A stretch of 64,000 nt of DNA from assembly GCA_009739215.1 (NCBI GenBank), contig VSJF01000004.1, forward strand, positions 992,001 through 1,056,000, in the 5' to 3' direction. Position 1 is the stretch's first letter, and each line of letters opens with the position of its first letter. Positions 36,570 through 47,843 of this stretch are shown here, piece after piece. The notes under the pieces were generated by a model. The model made no database searches and had not been told where the DNA came from. It saw only the letters and a program-made list of their open reading frames with translations. Origin of the DNA: Floccularia luteovirens. Lineage: Eukaryota > Basidiomycota > Agaricomycetes > Agaricales > Squamanitaceae. Position numbers and translations under genes: made by a program.

Positions 36570-37739
36570 ATGTCAACGAATTTTAAAAAAGTTCGTCCAG
36601 ATCTCGAATATGAATACACTGGAACAACAATCTTGGCAATGACTGACACCAGCAAACTTTTACATATTTTGGAAACTCATGGTCAAGAATTCCTGAGCTC
36701 ATTCCCTCCGACAATTCCTCGTAATGGATCAAATAAACGTAAAAGACAAGGTGCCCACCAGAACACTTTATCAGAAGACGAAGAAGAATGGGGTGGCATC
36801 GCTACAGATGACGAGACGGAAGACAACGACTTAACTGTAGATGAAGGTGAAACTGGCAATCTAGCTGTATAAATTTTTCACTTGATTCTGATAAACCATA
36901 GATTTTGAGCATGATGACTGCTTCCATGCAGATAGTTCGAAATATGATAACGTGGTAGTATTTTCCGATGCAAAATTAGATGGTGCTACGTCTGCATCAC
37001 TCCCTAGCAAAGCTCAGGTGAAAGCATTTATGGTAAGCTGGACTATAGTTTTTACGTTTGTTCGATGCTGGTTTAACGTGTAAATCCAGTCTTCAAAAAT
37101 AAATAATCTTAGAGCAGATCACCCGCGAGCAGGGGTTCAACCCACTTCGCAAGTAGATCGAGAGGATGAAAGGTATAGCGCAAACGATCACTTCTTTACA
37201 CATACATAAAGGTTCAATCTTTTAGAACGAATGCACAAAACGATGCTTTGCTCCACAAACTTGTTCACACCAAATTACTATCTGGCGCGCTAGACACAAA
37301 GCTTGATTTGACAGCGGCCCAGCGCCGTAAAGCATTAGCAGGTCGCGTATTAGAATTATCAGGAACGGCGAAGCTTGGTAGTGGCGAAAAGGTTGTCCGT
37401 GTAGAAGAGAGAAATAAATCTTCAAAGCAAGTACGTGAGGGCCTTGCACGGAAACAGCGAGAAAGGGTTGAGCGTGAACTTTCGGAAGTAAGTGTATCAA
37501 TAATTATACGAGATGTGTACTCAACGTAGCTTGTGTTTAAGGCCAAAAATTTGGGTAACTATCACCCCACCCTGAAAAAGATGTACAATGCCTCGGGCCC
37601 GCAGAATAAAAGAAAGAGGGAGAAGGGACTTGGAATGGGAGTAGGAAAGTTCAGTGGAGGGCTTTTAAGGCTTAGTAGAGACGAAATAGACAGAGCCAGC
37701 CGTGGACAAGGTCGTCCAGCACAACGGAGACGCAGCTAA
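36570..37739 (+). CDS. Faf1/C1orf131-like (DUF4602) ribosome biogenesis factor
   Basis: Start MSTNFKKVRPDLEYEYTGTT; the Met at 36639 (MTDTSKLLHILETHGQEF) is an alternative. The body is acidic and Lys/Arg-rich (LSEDEEEWGGIATDDETED). It continues VVFSDAKLDG, KAFMSSKINNL, LLHKLVHTKLLSGALD and RRKALAGRVLELSGTAKLGS. The C-terminal hallmark is AKNLGNYHPTLKKMYN followed by KGLGMGVGKFSGGLLRLSRD. The GMGVGKF.GG.L.LS motif is that of DUF4602 proteins, which include yeast Faf1 and human C1orf131, nucleolar factors of the small-subunit processome. Length (about 290 residues) is reasonable. Four short introns are removed. Confidence 0.75.
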
Positions 37740-38043
37740 GAAATATAATAATTTATTAACTTGACAAAAGGATGACTTAGAGGTGTTGGAGTAATGGTGA
37801 TGTACAAATAGTCTATGGGATATTGTGTGTACTAAAAGTTCATTACATTACAGCGAAAGGTATATTTGTTACCTGGACACACTAGTCGAGCTGCGAGAAG
37901 CCTTTAGAATACCTCTTCCTTGTTTTGAGTCTTGTTCGGTGGTGGCCAATGGAATTGGGCACTCGACACTTCGCCTCTGAAGGTTCCTCTGAAAGATATT
38001 TTGCTGAATTTGTGGTGGAGACGATCAAATATATCGGACGCCC
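37740..38043. other. Convergent spacer
   Basis: About 300 bases lie between two convergent stops. A minus-strand frame (37907-38040) stays open but adds nothing recognisable and follows a good stop, so I treat it as non-coding. Confidence 0.35.
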
Positions 38044-39490
38044 TTACATAGGTATCTGCTGCCCCTGTTCATCAATTAAGATCAACTTTGTGGTGCCAAA
38101 CGCATGGCGGGAGGATGAGCCGTGTCCTGAGGGTAACCTTTCTTGTTTATCAGTCTTGTTCCAAGCTTTCAGATGGGTTTCCATCTCACGGGTAATGCTG
38201 CCTGTTCATGTGTGGAGAATGAGAGTTGAGGAACACATGAATACAAGTAAATACCTATGGGAGCCTTGTCTTCCAGGATATCTGCTGACATATTCGTTTG
38301 ACAGGTCACCGTTCATATCCTCTCGTGCAAGGTTTTTCGTTCTGCCAGTAGGGGCTACATGAGTATCTGTATGACGAAGGCTCACATCATTTACCGATAT
38401 AACTCATTTCCAAGTTGATCCTGCACGATTATTGGGATTGCCCGTTTCGACTCTTTGGAGAACTTTCCTCGTTCATTATGTCCTACCCTGCGATGAAATT
38501 TCAATAGGTGTTCTCACTTGCTTTTGTTATTAATGACCTCGTTATTTCATCTCCTTGCTCGTCTTCAAAGATGACATTCATACCAATTGGCACAATATAC
38601 TGGTAAATGTCGGGCTCAGGTTCAACATGATCCCTTTCCCACGAGCCTCTCTCAAGAAAAATGGGCTTTGCTAGTGTTAGTCAACCAGCTAAGTAGGTGT
38701 TACTATTGTACTTACTTCGACAATTCTCGTATCGTGCATAGCGTGATTTTCACCCCATCGTATTCTCTCCGTGTTTGGATGTCCATTTGTAAATGAACGG
38801 GATACAGGTATGTGATCCTGTATCTATAGTTAAACGCTTCTTATGTCTGGTTTCAATACTATTCACTATACCGTCCAGGTGGCCATATTATCAAGGTTAT
38901 GGCTGCCTTGACCGGTGTTCCACATCGGCTCTTGATTAATGCGATAATTTGAGACTTGTTCTCTGTCCGGATATTCCAGTTTGATGGGTTCCGGATGATC
39001 ATTTTGTGAAGGCTTCTGGTTCTGCAATCTGCGCTTTCGAAGAAGTTCTTGGTGTCGGTTTGCGGCATCATCTGTTTCGCCCTCTCGCATTACTGAAGGG
39101 ATGGGACTCAGGGATCTTGATGTCATAACGTGCGGGTTTCCTCCTGGGTGCACAAGGTGTCTAGGCTCAATTTCCCTATGGTCCATTATATCGGCTTCAT
39201 GACTAGTTCTGTAGAACGAGTCTATGGATTGAGATACTGGCATGTGGTTAGCGCTATCTAGCAAGATATCCTTTCGTTCCAATCGTTTCAGAATTCTGCC
39301 ATCACCAAAAACTTTGACCTACACGTTGGGCCCTGCCGGATCGGTCGTCAAAAGTTTCTAACTCCATAGAAAATGGTGGCTCCATCACAGTAGTAGGTTT
39401 TGCTGACAGATTCCTGTAGGTATCATAATCGGTGCCGTCTTTACGTTTTGCATGTTTAGACTTGAGCTTCAGAAAGCTGAACATTGGCAT
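38044..39490 (-). CDS. Unknown protein with repeated short acidic-turn motifs
   Basis: The first exon starts MPMFSFLKLKSKHAKRKDGT. A 70-base intron (39319-39388) leads to VKVFGDGRILKRLERKDILL, followed by a polar region (REIEPRHLVHPGGNPHVMTS, QNQKPSQNDHPEPIKLEYPD). Downstream exons read GHPNTERIRWGENHAMHDTR, PIFLERGSWERDHVEPEPDI, MNVIFEDEQGDEITR, AIPIIVQDQLGNELYR and finally TTKLILIDEQGQQIPM. Three of the last exons share the pattern (V/I)(I)x(D/E)(E/Q)xGxx(I/L), suggesting a repeated beta-hairpin. I know no family for it. Splicing at the 3' end, around 38160-38250, is uncertain and may need a micro-exon. Basic N-terminus and many Asp/Glu-Gly turns are the only other marks. Confidence 0.5.
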
Positions 39491-39775
39491 GTCTGTGAAA
39501 GGTTGGAAGGTACAGATGATCGGTGACGACCACTTTATACATCATGAGTTCTTTCAATGACATGAGGATGACACGAGTCCTCAATGTGCTCGCTAGTTGA
39601 TAAATGTGATGTATGTATTCTACAGTAGAGACGACACTGGGAGCACGACGGCTGCGGGCTATTAGCGGAAAGTTACAGAATGATGACACGAGTGTTACAT
39701 GAGTAATTCGGTTTCCAGCCATTATGTAGGGACAAAGTGTACTGTACGTTATCGATCACAGCTCTTAGCTGATGA

Positions 39776-41021
39776 TCACGCAGAGCTATTATTTCCCTTC
39801 CATACTTCTTGCAGCTGTCTGACTTGAGATAAGGCCTGTGTAACCTTATAAATTGCATCGGCTGTTGATGAAATTGAATTTGGATCTATCACCGTTTGTG
39901 TTGACGTAAGGGATCCCAATCGAACTGATAAGACGTGCAGAGCCGTCCTCAGTGACTGTTCGGATTCTTCTAGAACAGAATCTTGGGCGCTTGTTGTGAA
40001 TGTGTGCTAAATCAATGGGGGTAGGTTTATGATATGAGAAGTAGGGTAACAGGCTCACGACAAATGAATTATTAACGTCCATGTATGTAGGTTGGGAATT
40101 ACCTTTGTTCTACGAAGAAAGCAAAGATGGAAAAGGATGAGAAATGAATCGAATAACCCGAAATGTATCCTTACCTCAGGTGTCAGTTTTCCGATGTTTG
40201 CCTGATGGTCTAATGAGTTAATTTCATAGAAATACACCTTGTTCTATGCGAACCTGTGAGTCTTCGGCCTTAGAGTTGCCAGAAATGTTTGAATTCGTTG
40301 ACGCTACTTGAGTAACTTGAGTACCAGGTACAGAAACAATAAGTTTTTGACGCCCAGCCCAGTCGGCTTCAGTGACATAGGTTGATCCACAAATAACACA
40401 TTCCTATCACGGCAACAGGGGTCAGTTGCGGTATTCGGGAAAGCTTTGCTCTCACTTTTCTAGGATCATTCTCTCCTCCTGTTTTTGGTGGGCGGACAAG
40501 TGGAACACCATAGCAATTCTCATTCGGACATTCGTCACCAAGCATTGCCCATCCTTTCAATAGTCTCGTGCCTATTTCTGAGGATGCTCTGTCGGATTGT
40601 TCTCGGCGACGCCTCGTTTCTTCCGTCTCAGGTGGAGGAATGAAGGGTGCGCTAAGGGTTTCTGACAACTCAGTAGGGGGTGTCGAAGATCTGGAGATAT
40701 GTGAGAGGGATGAGGCAGTAGAGGGTGACTTTGAGTTCTTTGTCTACAGGGAGAATCAAGTTAGAAAAGCCTGATTTCAAGGTATGTGAACATACATTGT
40801 CTAATGGAGAACAGTTAGCACAAAAGTGGGTAACAGGAGTTTGTCCCTTTGGTGAGCGAAGTAATGGTACTCGACATCCAGCTGTTGTACAAGATTGATC
40901 TGTGAGAACCTATCAGACCAAATGTGAGTAAGAATGGCAACAAGTATTAGGTGAAAAGACATACCCAACCCTTGAGCATAAATTCACCGATGGTGTCAGA
41001 TACATCTGATGTGGGTCGCAT
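39776..41021 (-). CDS. ZNRD2 / autoantigen p27-like protein with two zinc ribbons
   Basis: Start MRPTSDVSDTIGEFMLKGW. The first zinc ribbon has LTDQSCTTAGCRVPLLRSPK and later HFCANC. After a Ser/Thr linker the second ribbon reads RLLKGWAMLGDECPNENCYG, then VPLVRPP, and after an intron ECVICGSTYV. LLxGWxML..C...C..PL is the hallmark of the p27/ZNRD2 (SSSCA1) family. The C-terminal exons give NKGNSQPTYMDVNN and a helical end with SLRTALHVLSVRLGSL, STADAIYKVTQALSQVRQLQ and WKGNNSSA. Human ZNRD2 is a small centromere/telomere- and tankyrase-linked protein. The fungal role is unknown. Six short introns are removed. It shares a 156-base divergent promoter with the EDEM-like gene. Confidence 0.78.
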
Positions 41022-41177
41022 TTTCAATAAAGTATGATCATGTAGCAAAGCATTCTTTAATGTAATTGCTAAGTTGCAGTCACGGGATCAAGTTTTCTAT
41101 GCCACGACATTACATATGTACCGAACTATGACACTTGAGACCATACAGTCACCAAGCTGGCCTTCCGACTGGTGCTT
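41022..41177. promoter_or_regulatory. Divergent promoter, ZNRD2-like / EDEM-like genes
   Basis: The 156 bases between two opposite start codons must serve both genes. CACGACATTACATATG and similar AT-rich words are present, but no assigned motif. Confidence 0.45.
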
Positions 41178-44100
41178 ATGAAGTGGAAACGTTACTGGCC
41201 GGAATGTATACTAGCAATTACTATCATTGCACTTCAAACATCTGAGTGGTTTCACAAAACAACCGCTTCAAACCCCCTCCGAGGTACAGGCTGGTCATCC
41301 CAAAGGAAACTAGCAGCTCGGTGAGCTTCTTGTTAACGTATGTAACGTCCTTATAACTCTTGGTTCAAGTGAAAAGACTCGTGAACTATGGTATCACGGC
41401 TTTGATAATTATATGAACTTCGGTAAAGCATTAAAAGATTCTGTCGAGTGAATGAATGCTGAAGGTTATATTTCTACGCTAGCTTTCCCGCTAGATGAGG
41501 TTAGTGGAGAATATTTGCAACCACTGCCTTAGGGAGGCTGATAGACGTTAGCTGACCCCTTTATCTTGCTCTGGACAAGGTCCTGATTGGGGTAATCCGT
41601 GAGTTTTCCAGACTTTACTTCAACCAGATCATGTTGACCATTTTATAAAGCCAAAACATTGCAGCAAACGACGTTGCGGGAAATTTTTCCCTTACATTGA
41701 TTGATGTTTTGGATACATTCGTTGTTCTGGACGATCGCCCCGGATTCGAGAAAGCTGTGAAAAACGTCATAGATTGGGTGTCGTTCGACGTGAATACGAA
41801 GCCTCAGGTGTTCGAAACCACGATTCGTGTACTTGGTGGCCTCTTGTCTGGCCATATTTTTGCAAATCAGACTGGACAACCTTTCTACTTAGATTGGTAT
41901 CGTGGAGAGCTGCTTGATTTGGCTTATGACCTAGGAACCCGCCTGCTGCCTGCTTTTGCGACACCAACGGGACTTCCATATGCTAGGGTAATTGCTTCTA
42001 ACCGTTGATGCCAGCTCTATCTTCTAATTTGGTGAAAGATCAATCTTCGACACGGTTTAGTGAAAGGCGAGACACTGGAGACATGTCAGTATTCTGTATA
42101 TATATCACGAGAATTCAGCCATATTCTGTGTCATGATTAGGTACTGCCGGCGCAGGTTCTTTGATGCTAGAATTTGCTACTCTAAGCCGTTTGACTGGTG
42201 ACGATCGATTTGAAAAGGCCGCCTATAAGGTAAGGACTCATTTTGGGTTTTAACTATGGTTTAGACTGCATGAAACAGGCCTTCTTCGGAATTTGGAATC
42301 GAAAGTCAGATATAGGTCTTGTAGGAAACACCATAAATACCTGGACCGGAGTGAGTGGGTCATGTATGTCTTGTTTTAGTTGCTGACTGCTCATGTCATA
42401 GGCGTGGATATCACCGGAGGTCACAGGAATTGGAGCAGGGATTGATTCATTCTATGAATATGCTTTAAAATGGTATATTATGAGCGGTATGTGGTAATAT
42501 CAGTTCTGCGTGCATTTGTTCTCAAGAAATTCCAGGTGAAGCCGAATTTCTAGACGTTTGGGACGATGCATATGCAGCTGTTATGCGGTATTCAAGAGCT
42601 GCTGACGGTTCTTGGGTGAGCTTGCATCAATATCTGTATATTACCTGCTAAATTTCGCTAGTATCGGACCGTTAATATGAATAGTGGTACCGTAGCATAC
42701 TTTACGGTCGACTCTCTATCAGCTTTCTGGCCTGGTCTACAAGTTCTTGCTGGAGATGTTCAAAATGCAATTAAGCTGCATATGATCTGTTTGTCCCTTT
42801 ATTAAGAGCAAGGTGGAGTGAACTAATCCGAACACATAGATTATAATCTATGGAAGGAATTCTCAGGGCTCCCTGAAGTTTATGACACAAATTATAAACG
42901 GGCCACTTCATTTCAATACCCACTTCGGCCTGGTAAGCCTTCAACTTGTTCAACCAGCGGCTACAATTAATATGCCGGACTAGAATTTATTGAATCAACA
43001 TGGTATTTATATAGGGTACGTTTGCAAGACTATCTGAAATGGTTGACCATTAACTTAGAATTTCCTGTAGGCTACTCGCGATCCATTCTATTTGGATGTA
43101 GGGGAACGGGTTCTTTTCGATATCACCACTCGTGCTAGAGTGCACTGTGGTCTAACAGGAATCCAGGACCTTCGAACGAATAGGCGAGATGATCGCATGG
43201 AGTCTTTTGCGCTCTCTGAAACTCTCAAGGCTCGTTCCCAATTCTCATTCAGTGGCTCGACGCTAATATAACAAATTTAGTATCTTTATCTGCTTTTTGA
43301 TGAGGGCAACCCCCTCCACAATGATGACTCCAACTATGTTTTCACGACCGAAGGTCATATATTATCTCTCGGAAGAGAACATATCAAACCGATATCGCCG
43401 GCTCGCAAAAAAATGCGCCCTATAGAAAATCACCAATGTCCAATATATACCCCATTTGCCAACTCCCCACATAAAAACCAGAATTATTCTGGCCTCATTT
43501 ATGGTATACAACACCGCGCTGACAATGAATATGCTCGAGAGCTGGTGGGTCGATTGCCCACATCAACGGATATGGAGTCGTGGACGCCAAATGGCTGGTG
43601 TGAAAGACCCAAATTCGAATACCATGTACATCTCTTCATTGCGGGTGATTCCATCTTCTAATGGTATCTTCTAGTCATACGAATTTATATTAGCTTCGAA
43701 CGGCAAAGCCGTGTCAGAAGATCTTAGCCCAAGTTTGTTAAAATTGGGAGTCCTTCCAGATGGATATATCATCAATAATGTGACTGGAATCCGTACCCAA
43801 ATTATACGTCGCTTGGATGGCAAAGGATTTGATGTACGAAAAGGTATAAATTTGCTCATGCAGGATGAGCAATTTTCTAATGATGTTTTCGATAGTCGGT
43901 CACTACAATGTTCGACCGGGACAAACAGTATATATTAACGATTCGTCAATATTTTTGTCACCAAAAGACGACACTGCACCCCAAGATGACTATGGAAAAC
44001 GGGCTCCAGATGTTGAATTACATTTTTTCATTGACAACCTCGATTCATTACCGACAGCCCAAACTGCTCTTGTTGAAAATCCCACAATGGAAGAAGTTGT

Positions 44101-44641
44101 TGCTGGTTTTACTGCTTCGTTCGGGGCCGATCTCTCACCCAATGTCGCTTCAGCCGCAGAACTTCGTATGGCGCGTCGACACGGCAACTTGGTGGTACGG
44201 GATCCTCACAACAGCCGTGGTTGCCAGCCATACCAAAAGGACCATAGTGACGCTGTCATTGTCATGGAGCGGGGGGACTGCACATTTTTGGAAAAACTCG
44301 TACAAGCACGAGCTGCATCAGCTGCGGGTGTTATAATCATTGGCAATGATGACACATATATTAACCCAACAGCCAACCAGGATGAATTGATAAGTGCAGG
44401 TGATCTGAGCGACATTGGAATTGTTGTGTTGCCTCGGACGACAGGAGAATCTATTATTAAGATGTTGGAATACTCGGAGGAACATGGTTCTAGATATGTA
44501 GTTGTGTTGAACCCAGAAGGATTTCCAACAAAAGGTGATGATCAATCATCTGTGGAGGAAGAAGATCATACAGAGGGAGATCACAACCGTATATTGTACA
44601 TTAATGGCTTCCCATTGCTAAACACTCGATTACTTGTGTGA
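41178..44641 (+). CDS. EDEM/Htm1-type GH47 alpha-mannosidase-like protein with PA domain
   Basis: The ATG at 41178 gives a short basic tail and a signal-anchor ([16 protein letters not shown]). The GH47 barrel runs [69 protein letters not shown] (catalytic-site Glu), [85 protein letters not shown] and [19 protein letters not shown]. After the barrel a PA domain is visible ([20 protein letters not shown]). This is the layout of yeast Htm1/Mnl1 and EDEM proteins, which trim mannose from misfolded glycoproteins for ER-associated degradation. No HDEL/KDEL tail is present; the end is LLNTRLLV. About 14 short introns are removed. Its stop is 24 bases from the APRT stop. Confidence 0.88.
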
Positions 44642-44665
44642 TCAACTTATTCATCAGCTGGTTGA

Positions 44666-45363
44666 TTAGTCCTCGGCCTGTACGATTGAGTACACTGGTG
44701 CATCTAGTTTAGCAGCGGCTTTAAGAAATAATAGCTCAATGATAAACAGGTATTCTAATGTTTTCCCGCCTTGTTTGGCGACTAGCTCCCCTGCTGCCGT
44801 TGCAGATCCACCTGTTTTACTATTAGACGGACTCCGGTACGAGAAGGAAGAGGGGCTACCTGTTGCTATCAAATCGTCAATAATGACTACCATCTGTCCA
44901 GGTTTTATTGCATCGGCTTGCATCTCGAATGAGTCCTTGTAGATAATCAGATATCAAGCCGACCTATGATTAGGATTAAATTTACCGTGCCATACTCCTT
45001 TGCGTATGTTGCCGAAATACAGTTTCCAGGGAGTTTACCTGCTTTTCTGACAGGAACGAAGGCTGCCCCAAGTCTCAAAGCGATGATAGGTCCTAGGAGA
45101 AAACCGCGAGCATCAAGACCAACGACGACATCAACTTTTCCAGTTGGAGAGTTGTGAATTGTATGTGAAGTAATATGGTGAGTAAGATGTGTAATTAAGG
45201 TCTCGAAGACAATGGGACTACGAAGGATGGGGAATATGTCGAGGAAGACGATTCCCTGTTGTGAATATTAAAAGAGCATCCATTTCGGAAAGACTGCACC
45301 TACTTTCTTGGGAAAATCCGGGTGTGCAGTCAAATGACTCTTAATAAATTCAACGTCTGCCAT
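44666..45363 (-). CDS. APT1: Adenine phosphoribosyltransferase
   Basis: Start MADVEFIKSHLTAHPDFPKK, then GIVFLDIFPILRSPIVFETL, GKVDVVVGLDARGFLLGPII and ALRLGAAFVPVRKAGKLPG. After an intron come DSFEMQADAIKPGQMVVIID and DLIATG. A 48-base intron at the codon of the second Gly restores the PRPP-binding motif IDDLIATGGSA. The protein ends APVYSIVQAED. APRT salvages adenine to AMP using PRPP. Length (about 185 residues) is typical. The 48-base intron is a multiple of three and has no in-frame stop, so retained transcripts would insert 16 residues in the PRPP loop. Confidence 0.92.
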
Positions 45364-45616
45364 TAAGAGGTGGTGGTGAGATGTACTGTCACAAGTAGGA
45401 AGTGCCAGCAAAAAAGGATTATTTTGATCAAGTGGGCGATCATGCGTTCATGCCCGAAACTACTGGAAAGACTGAAGGTACTTGGAAGTATTTCACTCGC
45501 GATTCCAGTTCGCCCATTTACTTCTAAAAGTGAAATCATGATGTATATATTGACTGCACTCATAAATTGCATATAAGAGCATAGACAATGCAATGATAAT
45601 ATCGGCTACAAAACAT

Positions 45617-46606
45617 TCAAACAGACTCAAGAATTGCAGGCTCCTTAAAGTCTTTGGTGACTTTCGTACCTGTCTCCTATAATAAGATGAGTATCAAACC
45701 AAAATACACATCACAGTAGCAAAAAAAACTTACATCCGTTGAGTCACCGTGTAGCTCCTAGCAGTTTCGATACATCATATTTAGGTGACTTTAAGATTTT
45801 TGCTTTCCGCACATACACATTCTGCAGGGGATAGATACCCTTTGACGCCTTCTCAATCTCACGACCAATCGCCTCAGGTACGAACTTCTGCACCAACTCC
45901 TTCAAATCACAACTTGTCGCCTCGCGAGTCATGATGTCAAACATCTTTTTTCTGATCTCTCTGATTTGACTGCTTTGTGCATATGTCGTCTTCTTCACTT
46001 GTGCAGGGCGCTTCTTCGTGAAACCAATAGCAAAAAGTCGAATAAGGTAGCCGTCTGTAGTTTTGACGTCTACGTGGGCCTCTATCAATGTTTGCCATTT
46101 GCGAACGAGCGAGCGGAGTTTATCCGAGGTGAAGTCCATTCCATGGAAATTAGTGAGGCAGTTCTTGCCTTGGACCTCATCTATTCGCAGTTTAATTTTT
46201 CGGAACGACTGCTCCTCGTCCTTATTGAGGTCAGCTAATGATATTTCTATGATGCGACCTTTCAACGAGTCATTGGCATTTTCTGCATGTTGGATAGTCA
46301 ATGCAGTTGATCGCTATGTAAAAAATTCGTCACGTACTCAGACCCTGTGATCGATTGGCCAGTGTTTTCCCAACGTTTCGCACTTCGAAAATTGACGGTG
46401 CTTTGATATCATACCAATCTGCAATGGGTCAGTCACATACCCAGAGACATTTGCAATCGATCTGCACCTTTACGAGAGAATGGGTCCACGACCTTCTTTT
46501 TGATACCTTTCTTTCCCTTTGAAAGCCGTTTGTTCTAACATGGAAAGATTCAATTCAGAGTGAACAACCTGGAGATACACGAGCTAATTACCTTGCCTAC
46601 AGCCAT
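45617..46606 (-). CDS. RPS1: 40S ribosomal protein eS1 (Rps1/S3a), with a one-base frame break near the 3' end
   Basis: Exons read [125 protein letters not shown] and [20 protein letters not shown], followed by [13 protein letters not shown]. At that point the frame runs into GATR and stop. One base later the expected family ending continues (ELHGDSTD, intron, [19 protein letters not shown], stop at 45617). The break is an extra C (plus strand) at 45757-45758. Everything else is full length and highly conserved. eS1 is part of the small subunit near the mRNA exit. An assembly error is the simplest explanation; see findings. Confidence 0.88.
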
Positions 46607-46765
46607 GATGAGGATGAGGAGCGTCTGTAATAGACGACTTAAGTTTTGAGTATGGTGAGCAACAACTGATTAGTTGAGCAGCTCTGAATCTTGTGGCTTG
46701 CTGGCGTGCAAACCTTAAGTTTGAAACTGTAAAGGAGTGAGCATGTGACGTGACACCGTGACACA
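46607..46765. promoter_or_regulatory. Divergent promoter, eS1 / ATG10
   Basis: These 159 bases lie between opposite start codons. There are no open frames of note. They contain a TGACGTGACACCGTGACAC stretch near 46744-46762. Confidence 0.45.
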
Positions 46766-47547
46766 ATGTTAACGCGATCTCAATTCGAAACTGCTTGCAA
46801 GGTGTTTGTCGAAACTCGCTCCTCTTCACATTACTCAACTGTATCTCAATCTCAATCTGATCCTGGATGGCTTTGGAATGACTCTGTATGCTTCTTCATC
46901 TTTTTTCAACCTGGTTCTATTCTAACAAACCAACTCAGTGCCATACTGGCTATGGCTTTCTGTCAAGGACTATCAGTTTTACTCAGGTCAAGAGTCAAAG
47001 TACTCAAGCCAACCCTGCAGATTCCTCGCTGGCCGAGCTTGAGCACCATTCTCAGACGATGGGAGAACTATCAGATGATGCTACATCCTCTCCGTCTTCG
47101 TCGCATCTGGAGACCCTGATATCACACCAATATGTTGTCTATTCAGCAAGTTTTCAAGTTCCAGCTTTTTATTTTACTGTCCTTCACACTAGTGTGTTAT
47201 TATCGCGGTTTGGATTTATACTCTAACACACAGATGCAGACGGTGTCGCTGTTACTATATCTGACATCGTGAAGTCCCCTTTGTTCCGCTTCTCCATTCC
47301 CGAAGGAACAGAAACAACTACATACTCGCTTCAAATGCCAGCGTCATCATTTCCACTGATCTCGCAAGGCGATCATCCAGTTCTTGGCACAGCATGCTAC
47401 TTTTTACATCCGTGCGAAACTGCTGGTGCATTGAACGAGTTATTACGTGAAGTGGACCATGGAGATTTGAGCGAGACGACATGGTTGGGGCGTGTGCTAG
47501 AAATGTGGTTCTTGATTGTTGGGAATACGATTTCTTTGACTTTGTAG
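46766..47547 (+). CDS. ATG10: Atg10-type autophagy E2-like enzyme
   Basis: Start MLTRSQFETACKVFVETRSS. An intron after DPGWLWNDS leads to CHTGYGFLSRTISF. A disordered loop follows (QSTQANPADSSLAELEHHSQ), then SHQYVVYSASFQVPAFYFTV. After a second intron the exon has DIVKSPLFRFSIPEGTE, then PLISQGDHPVLGTACYFLHP and CETAGALNELL. The HPC motif holds the catalytic cysteine of Atg10/Atg3-type E2s. The end, RVLEMWFLIVGNTISLTL, matches the typical W...VG..V.L tail of Atg10. The protein transfers Atg12 to Atg5. Its size (about 210 residues) fits. Confidence 0.8.
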
Positions 47548-47843
47548 ATTATAATAGAATGACATGCGTAGTGAAACAAATAAACATAAGATGACGCTGA
47601 CAAAGAAGTGGGATAAAGAAGAAGAAAGACTTTAAAAGTAGACTGTTCAAAGGAACAAGGCTCTATACCCGTGACAATCACCGACGAGGTAGGCCTGTTT
47701 CAACCTCTCTCTCCCGCTTCTCCGTCCTGTGCGAAGCGCTGTCGTACGACATCACAAATTTTTTCCAACTCTGAATCATATCATTTCCCAGTTTAGGTCG
47801 CTATTGTCCGAACACCTGCTGTGGCCAGCCTTATAAATCGAAC

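Noticed and set aside
37925..38362. 145-codon plus-strand open frame
   Set aside because: It is antisense to better-supported exons of the minus-strand unknown gene and shows no recognisable domain.
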